From: Casuarina equisetifolia
Lineage: Eukaryota; Streptophyta; Magnoliopsida; Fagales; Casuarinaceae
NCBI GenBank assembly: GCA_028551475.1
Contig: CM052355.1
Location: 19,743,580-19,807,579, forward strand
Reading direction: 5' to 3'
DNA length: 64,000 nucleotides
The notes under the pieces are model-generated. The model worked only from the letters and a program-made list of their open reading frames with translations, ran no database searches and was not told the origin of the DNA. This document shows, in pieces, positions 38,285 through 50,300 of this stretch. The stretch's first letter is position 1. Each line of letters starts with the position of its first letter. A program made the position numbers and the translations under genes.

Positions 38285-38675
38285 TCTTAAAATATTAAAT
38301 TTGGCTTTACAAAAGATTTGTGGCTTGAAGTTGCAGCCGCAGCAGAATTTCCTAAAAGTAACAAGTGTTTTGAACTCAAGTTGAGCAGGAGATTTCGCCG
38401 CTACAACACACCACCACACCACCACGCCGTAAAGCAAGTTGAAGGAAGAATCAAGAACAACGTAGAATTAAAAAAAAAAAAAAAGACTCGGCTTATGTGT
38501 TCAATCGAGTAAGAAAGGGTGAGGAAGAGAGTGAATAAACCACTGCAATAGTTGAGTGAGAGTAAGAAAGTTTTTGTTCTTCCCTCCTTTGTTGTACTCT
38601 TTTGTTTATTAAAGTTTGTCTTGGGTCCACTTTAACAGTAAGACTACTTTCAGTTTCTGTCTTTTGGTTCCAACA
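38285..38675 (+). repeat. 3' LTR of the interrupted copia element
   Basis: Starts TCTTAAAATATT (TG expected, one change) directly after the polypurine tract and ends in CCAACA at 38675; typical copia LTR start and end. About 391 bases. It contains an A run at 38470 and a pyrimidine-rich 3' part. No second copy is in the window, because the 5' half of the element is missing. Confidence 0.65.
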
Positions 38676-39894
38676 ATGTTTACCCTTTGGGTGTTCCTGA
38701 CACGACCACTGCCAAGCCCCCTTTAGAATCACCAATTTTGAAGGGATTTATATACTTAGATGTTTTACGGAACCCTAATACTCTTACAGTTTTTCACAAG
38801 ATATTTTTCAGTAATAATGCGCCTCGATAACAGTAAAAGCAAGCACAAGGTGTATAAAATTCACAAGATTTGAACGATTAGCACAAACTTCTTAAGACTT
38901 CTGCAGATGAGCTTTTTCACAGTTGGAGCAATAGTAATCGTTTGAGTGCACAAATGTTTAGTTTTTACCAATCAGCTTCCTCTTTTTTAACGGCTTGATT
39001 TCTCGATTGTCCGTTGAGCCCGGCGTCTAGTGTCTTTGATCGAGGAGCGCTCCATGTCGCGGGGTCAGAGAGCTTTGCTCAAAATGCGCGACCATACTTG
39101 CTTTACCTGATCCTTCCAGAAAGTTATCTTCAGTTTTTTCATTTTGGGATATATTGAACGAGGCCGTATCACTAATTCCCCGAATCTTCCACAGCATGTT
39201 CGTAGGTAGCAGATCCCTCTCTCAAGACAGACGTTTCGGCCAGCAAGCAAATTTGAACTGATGCTTTGAACATAATGGGTTTGGGCTTTTAAGTGCAGGT
39301 TGATTAGGCTATTTGCAAATATGCTACAATGAGCCCAGTGTTTCAAATCAATGAACCAACGTGCAAGAGCAGCTCTCAACAGTGCATACAAAACAAACAG
39401 CTACTGGTTCAAATATTTTTACAGTTCATAATATCAAACAAAAATTTCAGCTTATTTCATAAGCATCCTGCGTCACGCTTAAGCTTAATAACAAACATGT
39501 CAATCCGATAATGTCAGCACACATAAGTTATGCCAACTGGATGGATTCGTCAAAATATGCATAGAATATATGCTTTAACATCCAAATTCAAACCGTGCCC
39601 AAGGGATAGACTTTGCGTTACCTAATTTCTAAATAGACACCAGTTTTTGGTGTGCCGTAACTATTCGGCCTCCCCTTTATGTTCTCAAGTACGACTTGGG
39701 ACCTAAAGCTCTTCTTGGATATCAGCCATTCAAATCTTGGCTTCAATGGAGTGTGTCTTGTCACCAAAGATACAAGTAAACCATCCACTAAGTTTTATTT
39801 GCGAATGGAACCATTTTTTATGATACAATAATTCTAATCCATCAGTTCAATTGTCCATTGCTATCCTCTTAACATATATACATACATACATACA

Positions 39895-39930
<36 letters not shown>

Positions 39931-40804
39931 TATATAGACTTATGCTCGAGTATACCTTAACTACTAAGGTTTATAAAAGCACTAGTCACAAATATTATCA
40001 ATTCACCAATAATGAAACTTGAAAAAGCAACAATCCTGAATGTCAGAAAGTAATAGCTGCAGCTGTCTATATAAATATGTGTGTATATATTGTATATTGA
40101 ATATACGCCTGATGCTATCATCTATAGCTAAGAAATGTCCAGACGTTGCACATCATGACAAGGGACAAATTCCAATGTTATTCTACTACGATCCCCACTT
40201 GGCCTTCCAACTCATAACTACAAATGTGAAGAATCACGACTACTCGGCCTGTCATATGCTAGTGTTAGTCCTGTTTTCTATTCTGGCGTGGTGCCTCCTT
40301 CGTCCTTTTTCTCTGTCAAATAATTTTACATGCAAAAGATAACAAAACAGTGTGATGTTGTTACTCGAAAAGAAATATTTTCACACATCAAAACATTTTT
40401 TTGAAGGTCTTTTTCCTTATTTACTAAAATGAAAGTTAAAATTTTCATTATGTTTGGGAGTCTTTACTCATAAGTATCCACTTGCTGTAAGGGTGGACTT
40501 GTATTGTGAAGATTAATGGACGTACGCTAAAAAGGGGGGCATTTTTTTAATCAGTTTTAAGATCTCTTCAAGATAGGGAAAATAATGGTTGTTCCAAAAG
40601 GTTGTCACTATTAAAATCCGCTTCTCTTGGATTAGCATGCCACGGCAAGTCCATCTGTCTGCACACGTGGGAAGCCTCTCCATGTCAACCCTAGTCATCA
40701 TGTGTCACACTTGTCGTCTCCAACGAACGTAGCACACCACACAATCTCCTCCACCAACCGAAATCAATTTTCCAGCCAAGTATGGAAAGGATTCTCCACG
40801 GGAA
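38676..40804. other. Non-coding stretch with a (CATA)n microsatellite
   Basis: No recognised gene. A GC-richer block at 38990-39260 has frames on both strands (108 codons on the minus strand at 39065-39391), but none is recognisable. A compound microsatellite, (CATA)n followed by (TA)n, covers about 39872-39936. Confidence 0.4.
39872..39936 (+). repeat. (CATA)n-(TA)n microsatellite
   Basis: A tetranucleotide CATA run of about eleven units followed by TA dinucleotides. Likely polymorphic. No relation to a gene is visible. Confidence 0.95.
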
Positions 40805-41089
40805 ATGCCGTCGTCGTCGCTATCAGACCAGAAAGGAAATCGCTTCAAAGAATCGTTGATAGACAAGCCGGAGATCAGCCGATTCTTCAATCCTTCCCTT
40901 TCTCATTTGGCCGTAAAAATTAAGTTCATTTTGCTTCCCGATTCCATCAAAATCTGTACAAATTTGATTAAATTTATCTTATAAATACAGGCTCGATTGT
41001 ATAGCAAAATCATTGAAAAACCAAAGCATTTATTATCCATTCATGTTCTTGGTGTTCTTCGGTTTGTAGGTATTGTTTTCTTGGGTTAG
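40805..41089 (+). CDS. Candidate two-exon gene fragment, unrecognised
   Basis: ATG at 40805 opens 36 codons to 40912, where GCC is followed by a good donor (GTAAAAATT). An acceptor (TTATAAATACAG) ends at 40990. The next frame, phase 0, reads 32 codons to TAG at 41087. The joined product of 68 residues has a polar, Ser-rich N-terminus, an ISRFFNPSLSHLA segment, then LYSKIIEKPKHLL and a hydrophobic segment (HVLGVLRFVGIVFLG) that could span a membrane. Immediately after, another frame stays open (41073-41279), so the true gene may be longer and frame-shifted, or this is the broken start of a gene. I do not recognise the family. Confidence 0.3.
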
Positions 41090-42332
41090 CTTAATCAAGA
41101 AACCGTCTCTTGATTTCTTGAGGTTTCCGCCTCTATCTGTCATTAAACGCAGGCTACATGCCAACACTGTGGTCATTGTCAAAAGAAGATATATAAATCG
41201 TGGGGACTCCCAAACATCCAGACAAAGTACACGCAATAACAACAAAATATGCATACATCAAGTGCGCCAAATTCTTTAGTATTACCTCGACATTGGCTGT
41301 ACTCCCAATTGGATTATCACCCGGCATGTTTACTACTTGACAAGTGACTCAATTTCAAAATCTACAAATGACTTCTTCTATCATACGCTTACTTGACCAG
41401 CTTATAGGAGTTAAGGGGTCCATTTCCATGTATGATCTGAGCCTTACATACATTGATATCCAAATATAGTCACAAGTCATTTTCTTAGTTTCCGACGGTA
41501 GTAAAAACAAAAGAAGCAATCCACTAAGCGAATGAAAACCACTCTTTGCATAGTCACCATTTGTTAAGCCAACATTAATCTAGTTCTCCATTTACGTGGC
41601 CATTTCTACATCTACCACGTATTAAGAATTTACAACAGAATAATGGAATAAAAGTTATCCTAGACTTGAGAGGCGATAGGAGATATGACGAGAGCATTTT
41701 GAAGCAGTTCGTCGTCTTCCCCCGACGATATGATAACTACGCATTTCTTTATCACACTACACTGCCAGAAGAAAAGACAAGGAAATAGAAGAAATAAGAT
41801 TTCGTGTAATTGTTTATACCGTTATGTGTATTCGACATCCTGGCACGTAATTATCGAATAGGATCTGCTGTTAAATATCACTTAAATATTCAGAAAGCAG
41901 TGAGGTATCACAACTCGATCTGATCGTACTATTTGTCGTGACATGATCTGATAGCTCACTAGCCAACTTGAGCAAGCTAAAGTGAGCTAATCCGTGCATC
42001 ATATTTGAATTAAATATATTATCAGCTCAACAATCAAGGGGAAACCCATTTTTCTTGTTGTTCTTATGACCATTGTGAAATTGTTCTTGCTGAGTTGAAA
42101 GGGATGAAAATGTCAAAAGACAATAGTGCGTTATTGATAAAAGCAGCACAAACGACAATAAAGCAGTCCTGGGCTTGACTGATTTACTAGTATGCAGATT
42201 TCGAAGTTCGAGTTATTGCAATTTTGGGTGTCTTGCGCTTAATAATTACTTTGTTGAATCTGTTTCCTACACAACATAAATTGTTTCAAAATAAAATAGT
42301 TTAAATTTATATCCAAATTTGTTACACTTGAA

Positions 42333-42369
42333 AAGAAGAAGAAGAAGAAGAAGAAGAAGAAGAAGAAGA
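42333..42369 (+). repeat. (AAG)n microsatellite
   Basis: About twelve AAG units in non-coding DNA. Confidence 0.95.
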
Positions 42370-45272
42370 TTGACCGAGACTACAAATAGTGGATCATATC
42401 TACTAATTGTTGTTGAAAAAAAATTGACATAAGCGATTTCAAGCATTTTTTGGCTAATAATTTCTTTTTGTTTCTAACTTTTCCGCCGTATCTTTATAAC
42501 ACAATTACCAATACAAACAAGGAAAGTTTGTCCCTTTCTATTAAAATACAAAAAGAATAGGGTTTCATTGAATCGATGCACTCACCACAGTGGTTCCTCG
42601 TGTCCAATGATTTTTTTTATGTTGGATTCTTAACCTCCATGATTGAAGAACTTCCACGGTTGTGGTATGGATGGTACTTTTTATTTTGATTTTTTAGATA
42701 TCTAGTTCCCCCAAAGGTGGGTAAAGTTGAAGAATCATGCAAAGATTTCCTCTTGTCACATAAGATCTATATTTGCAGTATATAGCCCGTAATCAATATG
42801 CTATATGTATAGGAATCAAGTAAGATGTTTATTGGCGGGTTTTAACGGTGCAAGACGGAAGAGGACAAGAAGGGTACAGATAGATACAGAAGAAAGTAGG
42901 ATAGGTCGGGCATCCAATCCTAAGAAATGTCGTTTTATAAGAAAGAATAGTTGCGTTCTGCACAAGATGTTTGCTTTGGGAGTTGGATGAGAAGTGGTGC
43001 CAGAACAAACAACAAATGGTTTCCACGTGATGCGGGCCTTTTGGAGGGTAGTATGCGAATGGCACTGTCGTTGTCCTTACTTGTGGCGGCTGTGCCTTTG
43101 TGAAGAGAGAGAGTGTGTGAATGGCATTGTCGAACTATGCGGAGTCTCTTGACAACGAAACATAAAAGATGATGTTGCTCGAGTTGTATGGTGAAACATT
43201 TTACTCAAATCAGATGGCTAAACAGCTGACCCTATTTACTTTTTCGGTCCAATGGAACATTACCCTTTCGTGTTTTCTTTTTTTGGTTATTTGTGGGATA
43301 GTACTGAGCAAAACTCGTTAGGATTATACTCCTTCAGTTCATTTTGAAATTATGTTCTATCATCAATGTCTTTTAGAGAAAAATAATTGGTCCCACATAA
43401 AAAAATACAATTTATGGATAATGTCTAAATATAAAAATTGTCTTTGATTTATAAGTAAATTTAATATCTATCAAAACAACTACATGATGGTAAGTGCATT
43501 CTCCTTATGTTGATACCATATTCAGCTACACATGAAATCCAAACATAAATATTGATAACTAGAACCTATCTTGTTCACCAAAACCGAACTAAGGGGAGAT
43601 TTGATGTAGGCTTAACCCATATTTCATACCTCCCCTCTAAACACAGCTTGTGTAAAATTAATATAACTCTTGAAAGCTTTTTGCTTCTCTTTGTTACTCA
43701 AATCTTCAACTTTTGAACTTGTTTTTAAGTTAAAAAATAAATCCTTCTAATTTAGTATTAAACCTAGATTGATCCACTTTAAGTCTTGTTCAAATTTAAG
43801 TCCTTTAAATATGTATGGTATACAAAGGAATATTTATTTTACCCTATTCAATACAAAGTCTAAAATATATTTAATGTGTAAAAGAATGTTGAAGATGAAA
43901 ATCATACATTGAAAAAATATGCTTTGATGTAATATTTTACTATGAATATTATCTCTTTGATTAATGAGTTAGTTTTTAGATTGGATTATGAGTTGTTTAG
44001 TATTAATCATGCTAATGCTTGCCCCTTGCCTTTTTCTTCATCCTAGGGCTATTCTATGCAAAGTTTAGAATTCACCTAGATTATAAAAGTTGATTTTCGT
44101 AATATAAATGTCCTCAGACAAATATCTTGCCATTTTCTCCTAGGATTATGGATATTATTTGTAGGGAAAAAAAAATAAAAGACTTGTCAAGTTAAAAGGT
44201 TGATTATCCCTTTCTGTCAAATTCAATTTGAAGCTTTCTGAGTCATACTGATTATGCACTATGGATACATATGATGGAAAATTCAGTTTATTGCAAGACT
44301 AGAAGAAGATTTGATTCCATGGTTTCCAAATAGATGTTTTAGACTTCTGTTCTAATACCCGGTTTCTTTTGTTGTAGTAATTGTTTTGATGAATTTTGAT
44401 TTTTTTTTTTTATAGGTATAAGTCATACATTGTTGTGGTGGTCTTGTAGAAATTCATCTAGATTATGCAAGTTGGTTTCCTATTTTAGAATGGTGATAGC
44501 AGCATGTTTCAAAGTAAGAAATTGAGTTACCCATTATTCTACCACATCAATCTTGTTAAAGTGATTTTATATTTTCAAATACAATTATTTTGATAATAAC
44601 TAAAGATAAAATTTTAAGAAGCTAATTGAAAAACTAATTTAAAATCCCTCAAGAACGTGAGTGCCAAAATTAAAGAAAGAATATTTGAAGCCATATGCAT
44701 AATATTTATCAAGTGATATTATGCACAAATGAAATAATTAACATTATATCCAAAATACACATTATTATTATTCTTTAGCATGTCCATTTTGTAAGTCATG
44801 AATAATCTAATGTCTATAATAACCACGTAGGAAATTGACAGACGTTTGATCTAAGTCCCTACTCAAGAACGGCATCATTTTTTTGGGAAAATCTAATGAA
44901 ACCGTATGACTAATCCAGTTTATCAAAGGAACTGTGAAAAACGCCCATTTATTGTACACTGATTATGTTTGAAACTTGTTTAAAGAGAATTTTAAGGTTT
45001 GTCTGAGGAAAAAACCCAACTAACAGCGAGTAAAGGCTTGCTTGAATTTGGTTCGGAATTGTAAAATTGCTCCTTTGGTTGTGTTGTAAGTGTTGGAAGT
45101 AAAGTTGAAGCAAAATTTCTCAGTGTGAAAAATTCTGACTGTAATTTCTGCCGAGATTTGTAAAATCTATGTGGTTTCTGTCAAGGAAAGGTCTCTCTAA
45201 CTTGTGGGTCAAAGATACAATGGATATAAAAACAATGTTTCACTCAATGTAAACCCCCTTTCAGAAAACTAG

Positions 45273-45366
45273 ATTCAATAGATGTTTCATTGGTTAAAAT
45301 AATATTATCTTCTAGTTAAATTCAATGGATATTTCATGGGTTAAACATAATTTTATCTTCTAGTTA
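45273..45366 (+). repeat. 47-bp tandem duplication
   Basis: Two adjacent copies beginning ATTCAAT(A/G)GAT and ending TTATCTTCTAGTTAA, differing at several positions. Confidence 0.85.
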
Positions 45367-46128
45367 ACTTGAACTCATGATATAAGAAAAAATATCAATC
45401 GTTCTGATATTTACATTATTTTTGAACGTAACATTATCCAAATAGCCTTTTTTTGATAAATATATCTCGTTTGTCCAATTCAAAATTATTTGATTTAAAG
45501 ATTGAGATTCTTTCTCAGGGCAAAGTTTGCCTCCACCAGTTCTTATGGATTAATATACACTAGATTGCGGAAAGTTTATTTTCAAATGAGCCTATTCAAC
45601 TAACACAACCTCAAATTGATTCATTTTTGCAACAGTTTCAAGGTCCTGTCTTTGCCCAAAAAAACATAGCCTAATGATGCCATAATAAAAACGATTATAT
45701 GAAGAATAAATTTCTAAGACATAGTACCAACAAACACACACAAGCATAAAAATTTATCAAAAAATAATTTATACTCATTTAGTTTTTTAATTCTTCATCA
45801 ATGTATCCACATTTAGTATAGTACAGATGGTAATTTTATCTTGAACATTAGATCAGACTAGTATAAAAGGATGCTCAACTAAGATTTTTAGATGAAACTT
45901 ATGAGTTGCAATTGTTTAATCTTAAAATTTTATATATTGCAACGACTGCTCAAATGCAACTTATGAGTTGCAAGTATCTTCAACATTTCTATCCTGTTTA
46001 TACATTGAACTAAGGCGATTGGTTAACTGCAATAGAGTTTAAAAGATAAATTAACATCAACGAATTAAACTTGGGTACCAAAATTGTAAGTGTACAGTCA
46101 GAGAGACCTTCTTTGTGTAAGTTTTAAA

Positions 46129-46227
46129 ATGTCATCTGAAGAATGTTGCAGCATTTCAACAGAAGCCGACGAGAAAGCAGCGAGTACTCCTCTAAATTCT
46201 ATACTGCAGAACCATCCAAGGCTCCAG
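46129..46227 (+). CDS. Candidate first exon, unrecognised
   Basis: ATG at 46129 opens 33 codons that are polar and acidic (MSSEECCSISTEADEK start, HPRLQ end) and stop exactly at a consensus donor, CAG followed by GTATAAA, at 46228. An acceptor-like TTATTACAG ends at about 46431, but the frame after it closes within 18 codons, so the next exon is uncertain. A further exon-like phrase (YEVVRKDGNIICFGDAIHT) is readable near 46817-46890. Together they may be pieces of one gene or its remains. I do not recognise the protein. Confidence 0.25.
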
Positions 46228-47167
46228 GTATAAAATATAGAAGAACAAAAACCAAAATGACACTTGCAGAAGAATCGTTAAAAACAGACCCCTTCCAATC
46301 AACAATGGATTCTAGCTACCTATTCCTCAGAATCGTTTAACTCGTGGACCACACCATTTTTGGATTCATTCCCCTCCATCTTTTTCGGTCCAAAGGCCTC
46401 TAATGGAGAAATCATTGGTTTATTACAGGCCCTGGCGCAGAATTTAGCAACAGAACAACATTCTCTGTTCCCTTCTTTATTGTAATAACGTTGTTGGTTG
46501 CTAGTAATGTGCTAAATGCAGTCATGTTTAGAGCTCCTTTTCCTTAGCTTGTTTCACGATCGCCATAATATAAGTTGATTACTTGTTTATTCGCGTAGCC
46601 TTTGATTCTCGTAAAGAACATGAGCAGGTCGAGACTAAAAATTTGGAAACATCTCTTAAGAGTTCCTTTTTTTGGTACAGTTTCCATGGGCTAAACAAGA
46701 GAATAATAAAGCTTTTTATTATCAACGGTTTGAAACCGCTAATAAAGGCAATTGTTCTTTTCCTTTCAGTGTTCATTTTCCGTAACCAGTTGGACAACGT
46801 AGGTCCTTTACGCAGCAGTATATGAAGTTGTTCGCAAGGATGGAAACATCATATGTTTTGGTGATGCAATTCACACAAAAAAGAGGTAGTACTATAAATG
46901 GTAACCTTCTCTATTACCAAAGAAAATTACAAAAATTAGCTGCCGAAGGTAAATCTTTATTGGTTCCTTATATCTCTCTTTCTCGTCTTGCTTTAGCTCA
47001 TAACTAAAAGTTTTTAAACCAGAACCAAAACCCAAAAACTGTCCTTTCCTCCAACTTTACCTCTTCAACTAAAAACTCCAAGTCTCGCTGCCTCTGTTTT
47101 CCTCTTTATATCATTGTCATTTTCTCTGCCAGAATGACCATTAACATGGCCGCTTCTGCTTGGGATT
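46228..47167. other. Region between the candidate exon and GA20-oxidase 3' end
   Basis: Besides the exon-like phrase near 46817-46890, nothing clear. The 3' UTR of the minus-strand oxidase must lie at its right side; a minus-strand AATAAAG at about 46955 could be its poly(A) signal, some 210 bases past the stop. Confidence 0.4.
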
Positions 47168-48509
47168 TCAGCTGTTTTTCTGATGAAGCCAGTTCGAAAA
47201 GACTTCAAGGGTGTTCATGTCAGCCCTGTAATGCTTCTGAGTGAATTCCAGGAGCATAGGCCATGTGAAATCGGGATATACCCGTGTAAACTGAGTGTCC
47301 ACCAACTCGCTCGGTGGGCTTACCACCTTTTCATTTCCTGGGCACAAAAAGAAGGCTAGAGATTTTCTTGGAGTTTTGCTGTTCACCACTGCCCGATGCA
47401 AGCAACTTTTGTATCTTCCATTTGCAAGAGCCTGAGAACGGAACCCACTAAGCTTCATCAGTACCGATAAAAAATTTGCATACCTGGAATTAATTTAGTG
47501 AGAAAGTACAGAAATACAATCTGCTTAGCGGCTAACTCTTTTACCATGAAGGTGTCGCCGATGTTGACAACAAAAGCATTGAAATTTGGGCTAACAGATC
47601 GCCATTCGTCGTCTACAAAAACCTGAAGGCCTCCTACTTGATCTTGGTGAAGGATGGTTAAAGATGTTGGATCGCAATGAGGCCCAGTGCCTAAAGTAAG
47701 TTCAGGTGTTTGGCACGGCGGGTAGTAGTTCAGCCTCATTATGGAATCGTTGTCCTCAAAGTATTCTCTAAAATGAGCTCGGTTTACGCCTAAGCTCATT
47801 CCTAGCAGTTCCATGATCCCTAGGGAAAGAGTGCTCATTGCCTCGCAGTATTCCTGGTAAACCCTCCTGTTTACAAAGAAAAACAATTAAAGATTAACGA
47901 ATAAAATCATATAAAAAATGGTATAAAGGAATCGACCAGCAAACAGTTTGTATACCCGAATTGATTGAAATCTTCACCCATTGTGTTACGGAAATACTCT
48001 TGAACAACGTCGGAAGAATTCTGTTCAGATGAATAGCGGAAAGAAAGTGTTTCCTTCCAGGGGAGCTTGGAGGAGAACCTGCCGGTGAAGCTGCTGGCAT
48101 AACCACAGTGCTCACCAACCTTCCTCTGAGCCCTCTGCTTTGTTGACAGGGGCAACTCGAAAAAGTCATCCATAAACCGATGAGCATCAGCAATTAGCTT
48201 ACCATCCACTCCATGATTGACAACAAGAAAGAAGCCGTGCTTTCGGCATGCCTCGCCAACGAGTCTCGAGGCTTCCTCTACAGCAGCCGGATCCCCAGAG
48301 AGGAACCCGCCTAAGTCAATAAAGGGAGCAGTAAGTTCAGACGCAAAAGAGCAAGGCTTTTCCTCGTCGGGCCATATGAACTGCTTTGGTATGCTTGGCT
48401 GGTGTCTGAGGAATGAGGCATCAAAAACAAGTGATTTTTGCTCCTTTTCTTGTTCTTCTTTCAGAGGGTGAGGCATGGATGGTGTGCTTGCGATACAATC
48501 AACAGCCAT
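47168..48509 (-). CDS. GA20ox: Gibberellin 20-oxidase
   Basis: Three exons on the minus strand: 48509-47956, 47866-47545 and 47431-47168, all GT-AG, phases 2 and 0. The product has 379 residues, the normal length. It is a 2-oxoglutarate/Fe(II) dioxygenase of the cytosol that oxidises C-20 of gibberellin precursors, a rate-limiting step towards active gibberellins. Visible hallmarks: the non-haem dioxygenase N-terminal domain (about 60-165), LPWKET at 149-154, NYYPPCQ at 231-237, iron ligands H248, D250 and H304, and R314-x-S316 for 2-oxoglutarate. Nothing is missing, so it should be functional. Exon layout matches known plant GA20ox genes. GA20ox genes are usually repressed by gibberellin feedback; no such element is identified here. 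Which paralogue (GA20ox1, 2, ...) cannot be said. Confidence 0.95.
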
Positions 48510-48559
48510 TGCATCACTAAATTTTTAAGGCTTAAAAGGGATATGAGGCACTATTTGAG

Positions 48560-48707
48560 AGAGCAAGCGAGGGAGAAATAGAGAGAGGAAAATAGAAGGT
48601 GATGGGAAGAGAAGAAAACCCGTGAAATAAGTTTGAGAGGTATGGTGAAAGAAAAGCCAAGGCCGCCCTCATTGGAGAGATCGTCTCACACAAGTCGGAA
48701 TCTTATA
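48560..48707 (-). promoter_or_regulatory. Possible core promoter and leader of the GA20-oxidase
   Basis: On the minus strand a TATAAG motif (48702-48707) lies about 195 bases before the ATG. It is followed by a pyrimidine-rich patch (about 48595-48560), a common feature of plant leaders. The position fits a transcript start near 48670, but that is inferred from sequence only. Confidence 0.3.
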
Positions 48708-49803
48708 GCAAAGCTCTTCTCTGTCTGTCTGTCCCTCTCTCTCGCTCTCTGTCTGAAATGATTTTTCTTCTAGCAATGAAGGCCTCTTTAGGATGCGTAT
48801 TTGCAGTGAGGGTGCTTCTCATTGGGAAAATTGGACAATACTCCATTTCTTTACCGAGTATTTGTCTTTTGTAGTATTGCCAGGAAATCGTATCCCTATG
48901 GCATTTGGCTTGTTTGGTGGGAGCAATGCTAATGTCACCCTCTTGGGCCGCACATTTCAAGCAGAACAGTGCTAGAGGCTTGCCTCAGAAAGAACAAAGC
49001 AAGAGAAACCAGGAAAGAAAAAAAAAACCACAAAAAACAAAAACAAAAACAACCCTTGATGCCACTTCCAACATCCTCAAACTGCTGTACCCAAAGGCTA
49101 AGTAGCCTCCTGAAAGAGGCACCATGCCATTTTCATGGAAGCAAGATTCAGGAGGCGTAAGAAACCCTTATCTCTTCACCCGTGAGGTATGTCTCTAATT
49201 TGTTTGTTTGTTTGTTTGTCTTCAACAATTTCCCTCTTTCTTGGAGAAATTCAGCAACTTCTTTTATTATTTATCTTTAAGTACTTCAATCAAAGGAAAA
49301 GTTAGGAAAAAAAAAAAAAAAGACATTGGAAGAGCAGTGGGGAAAGAATTGGAGTGAAAAGGCGTAGTGCTGTAACAGTGAAAAAAGGAGTACTTACGAT
49401 GTAGCTTCTGTAGTAGCAGAGCGTTAGCAGTATGATTGAAAAAGCAACATGCGAATGCGGGGGAAAAGATGAAAATATTTGGGTAAGATCTTTCACGGGG
49501 ACAAAATTACAGAAGCTAAAAGGGCTAGGGTCTTTCAATGTCACGGAAATGGCCGGCTGCGAAGACTAAAAGAGTGGCTTTCGTACCCTAAGAGTCAGCA
49601 TTGATTAGAATCAGTAATGCGTATCTCCCATATGAACCTGAAGATATGGAAGGAGGAACGAATATATTTGGTGTGGCCATATTCGCTATAATGGCAACAA
49701 CCTATTGCATGAGGTGGGCAAGCAGAGTTTACTGTTTTCATGTACTACAGTCCCATTATATATAAGATGTGAAGGTCTACTACACTCTGGGTTTTGCGCG
49801 TGT

Positions 49804-49840
49804 GGGTGGGTAGGTGGGTGGGTGGGTGGGAGGGAGGAGG
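49804..49840 (+). repeat. (GGGT)n array, potential G-quadruplex
   Basis: Six GGG runs separated by single T or short spacers, with the block 49816-49830 reading four GGG runs with one-base loops, then a further GGG at 49832-49834. Four GGG runs with one-base loops is among the most stable G-quadruplex designs known. It lies about 1.3 kb upstream of the oxidase ATG, on the strand opposite to its coding strand. Confidence 0.8.
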
Positions 49841-49858
49841 AAGGAAGTGACACAGAGA

Positions 49859-49862
<4 letters not shown>

Positions 49863-49890
<28 letters not shown>
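49863..49890 (+). repeat. (GA)n microsatellite
   Basis: About 14 GA units just downstream of the G-rich array. GA repeats can bind plant BBR/BPC proteins; here that is only a possibility. Confidence 0.95.
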
Positions 49891-49893
<3 letters not shown>

Positions 49894-50300
49894 CATCTTG
49901 TTCTTCTGGTTAATATGGCACTCACAAGTGCCCAAGATTTGTCCACCCGTAGCATGATGGGAAAATCGGACGCAAGGGTTTAAAAATGTTTTCTACTGAT
50001 CAAAAGCCTTTCATCTCCAGCTTGTCTTTTGTCAACTCGACGCTATTATTTTCTCTGTCCTACAGTTGTATGACAGATCTAACAAACGGTCTCCGAGTAC
50101 TGTTCGACTGTTTTTAGTAAGAAATGGGTTCTCACTGACACTAACCATTGAAGTATTTCATGCACTTTCAAATCTATGGACAAAGATTAAGAGAAAGGTC
50201 TACAAACTTTTTCAATTTCGCATGTTCACCAAAAGCCCTTGTAATATTACCGTGTTGGAGTTCCAACGTTAGATTTTAAAATTTGAATTCTACTTATTAT

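Larger units (their letters stand above)
41280..46128. other. Non-coding stretch with microsatellite and short tandem repeat
   Basis: No supportable gene. It holds an (AAG)n run (42333-42369) and a 47-base tandem repeat starting ATTCAAT at 45273 and 45320. Small ORFs at 42805-43065 on both strands show no motif. The rest is AT-rich. Confidence 0.45.
48710..50300. other. Upstream region of the GA20-oxidase with simple repeats
   Basis: No gene. It contains CT/CTGT-rich sequence (48717-48756), an A-rich block (49015-49060), a GTTT run (about 49199-49219), a G-rich array (49804-49840) and (GA)n (49863-49890). Open frames of 80-92 codons here are produced by these low-complexity runs. Confidence 0.5.

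Noticed and set aside
49686..49983. ORFs on both strands near the G-rich and GA repeats
   Set aside because: Their composition is dictated by microsatellites (Ser-Leu, Pro-Thr-His or Arg-Glu runs).
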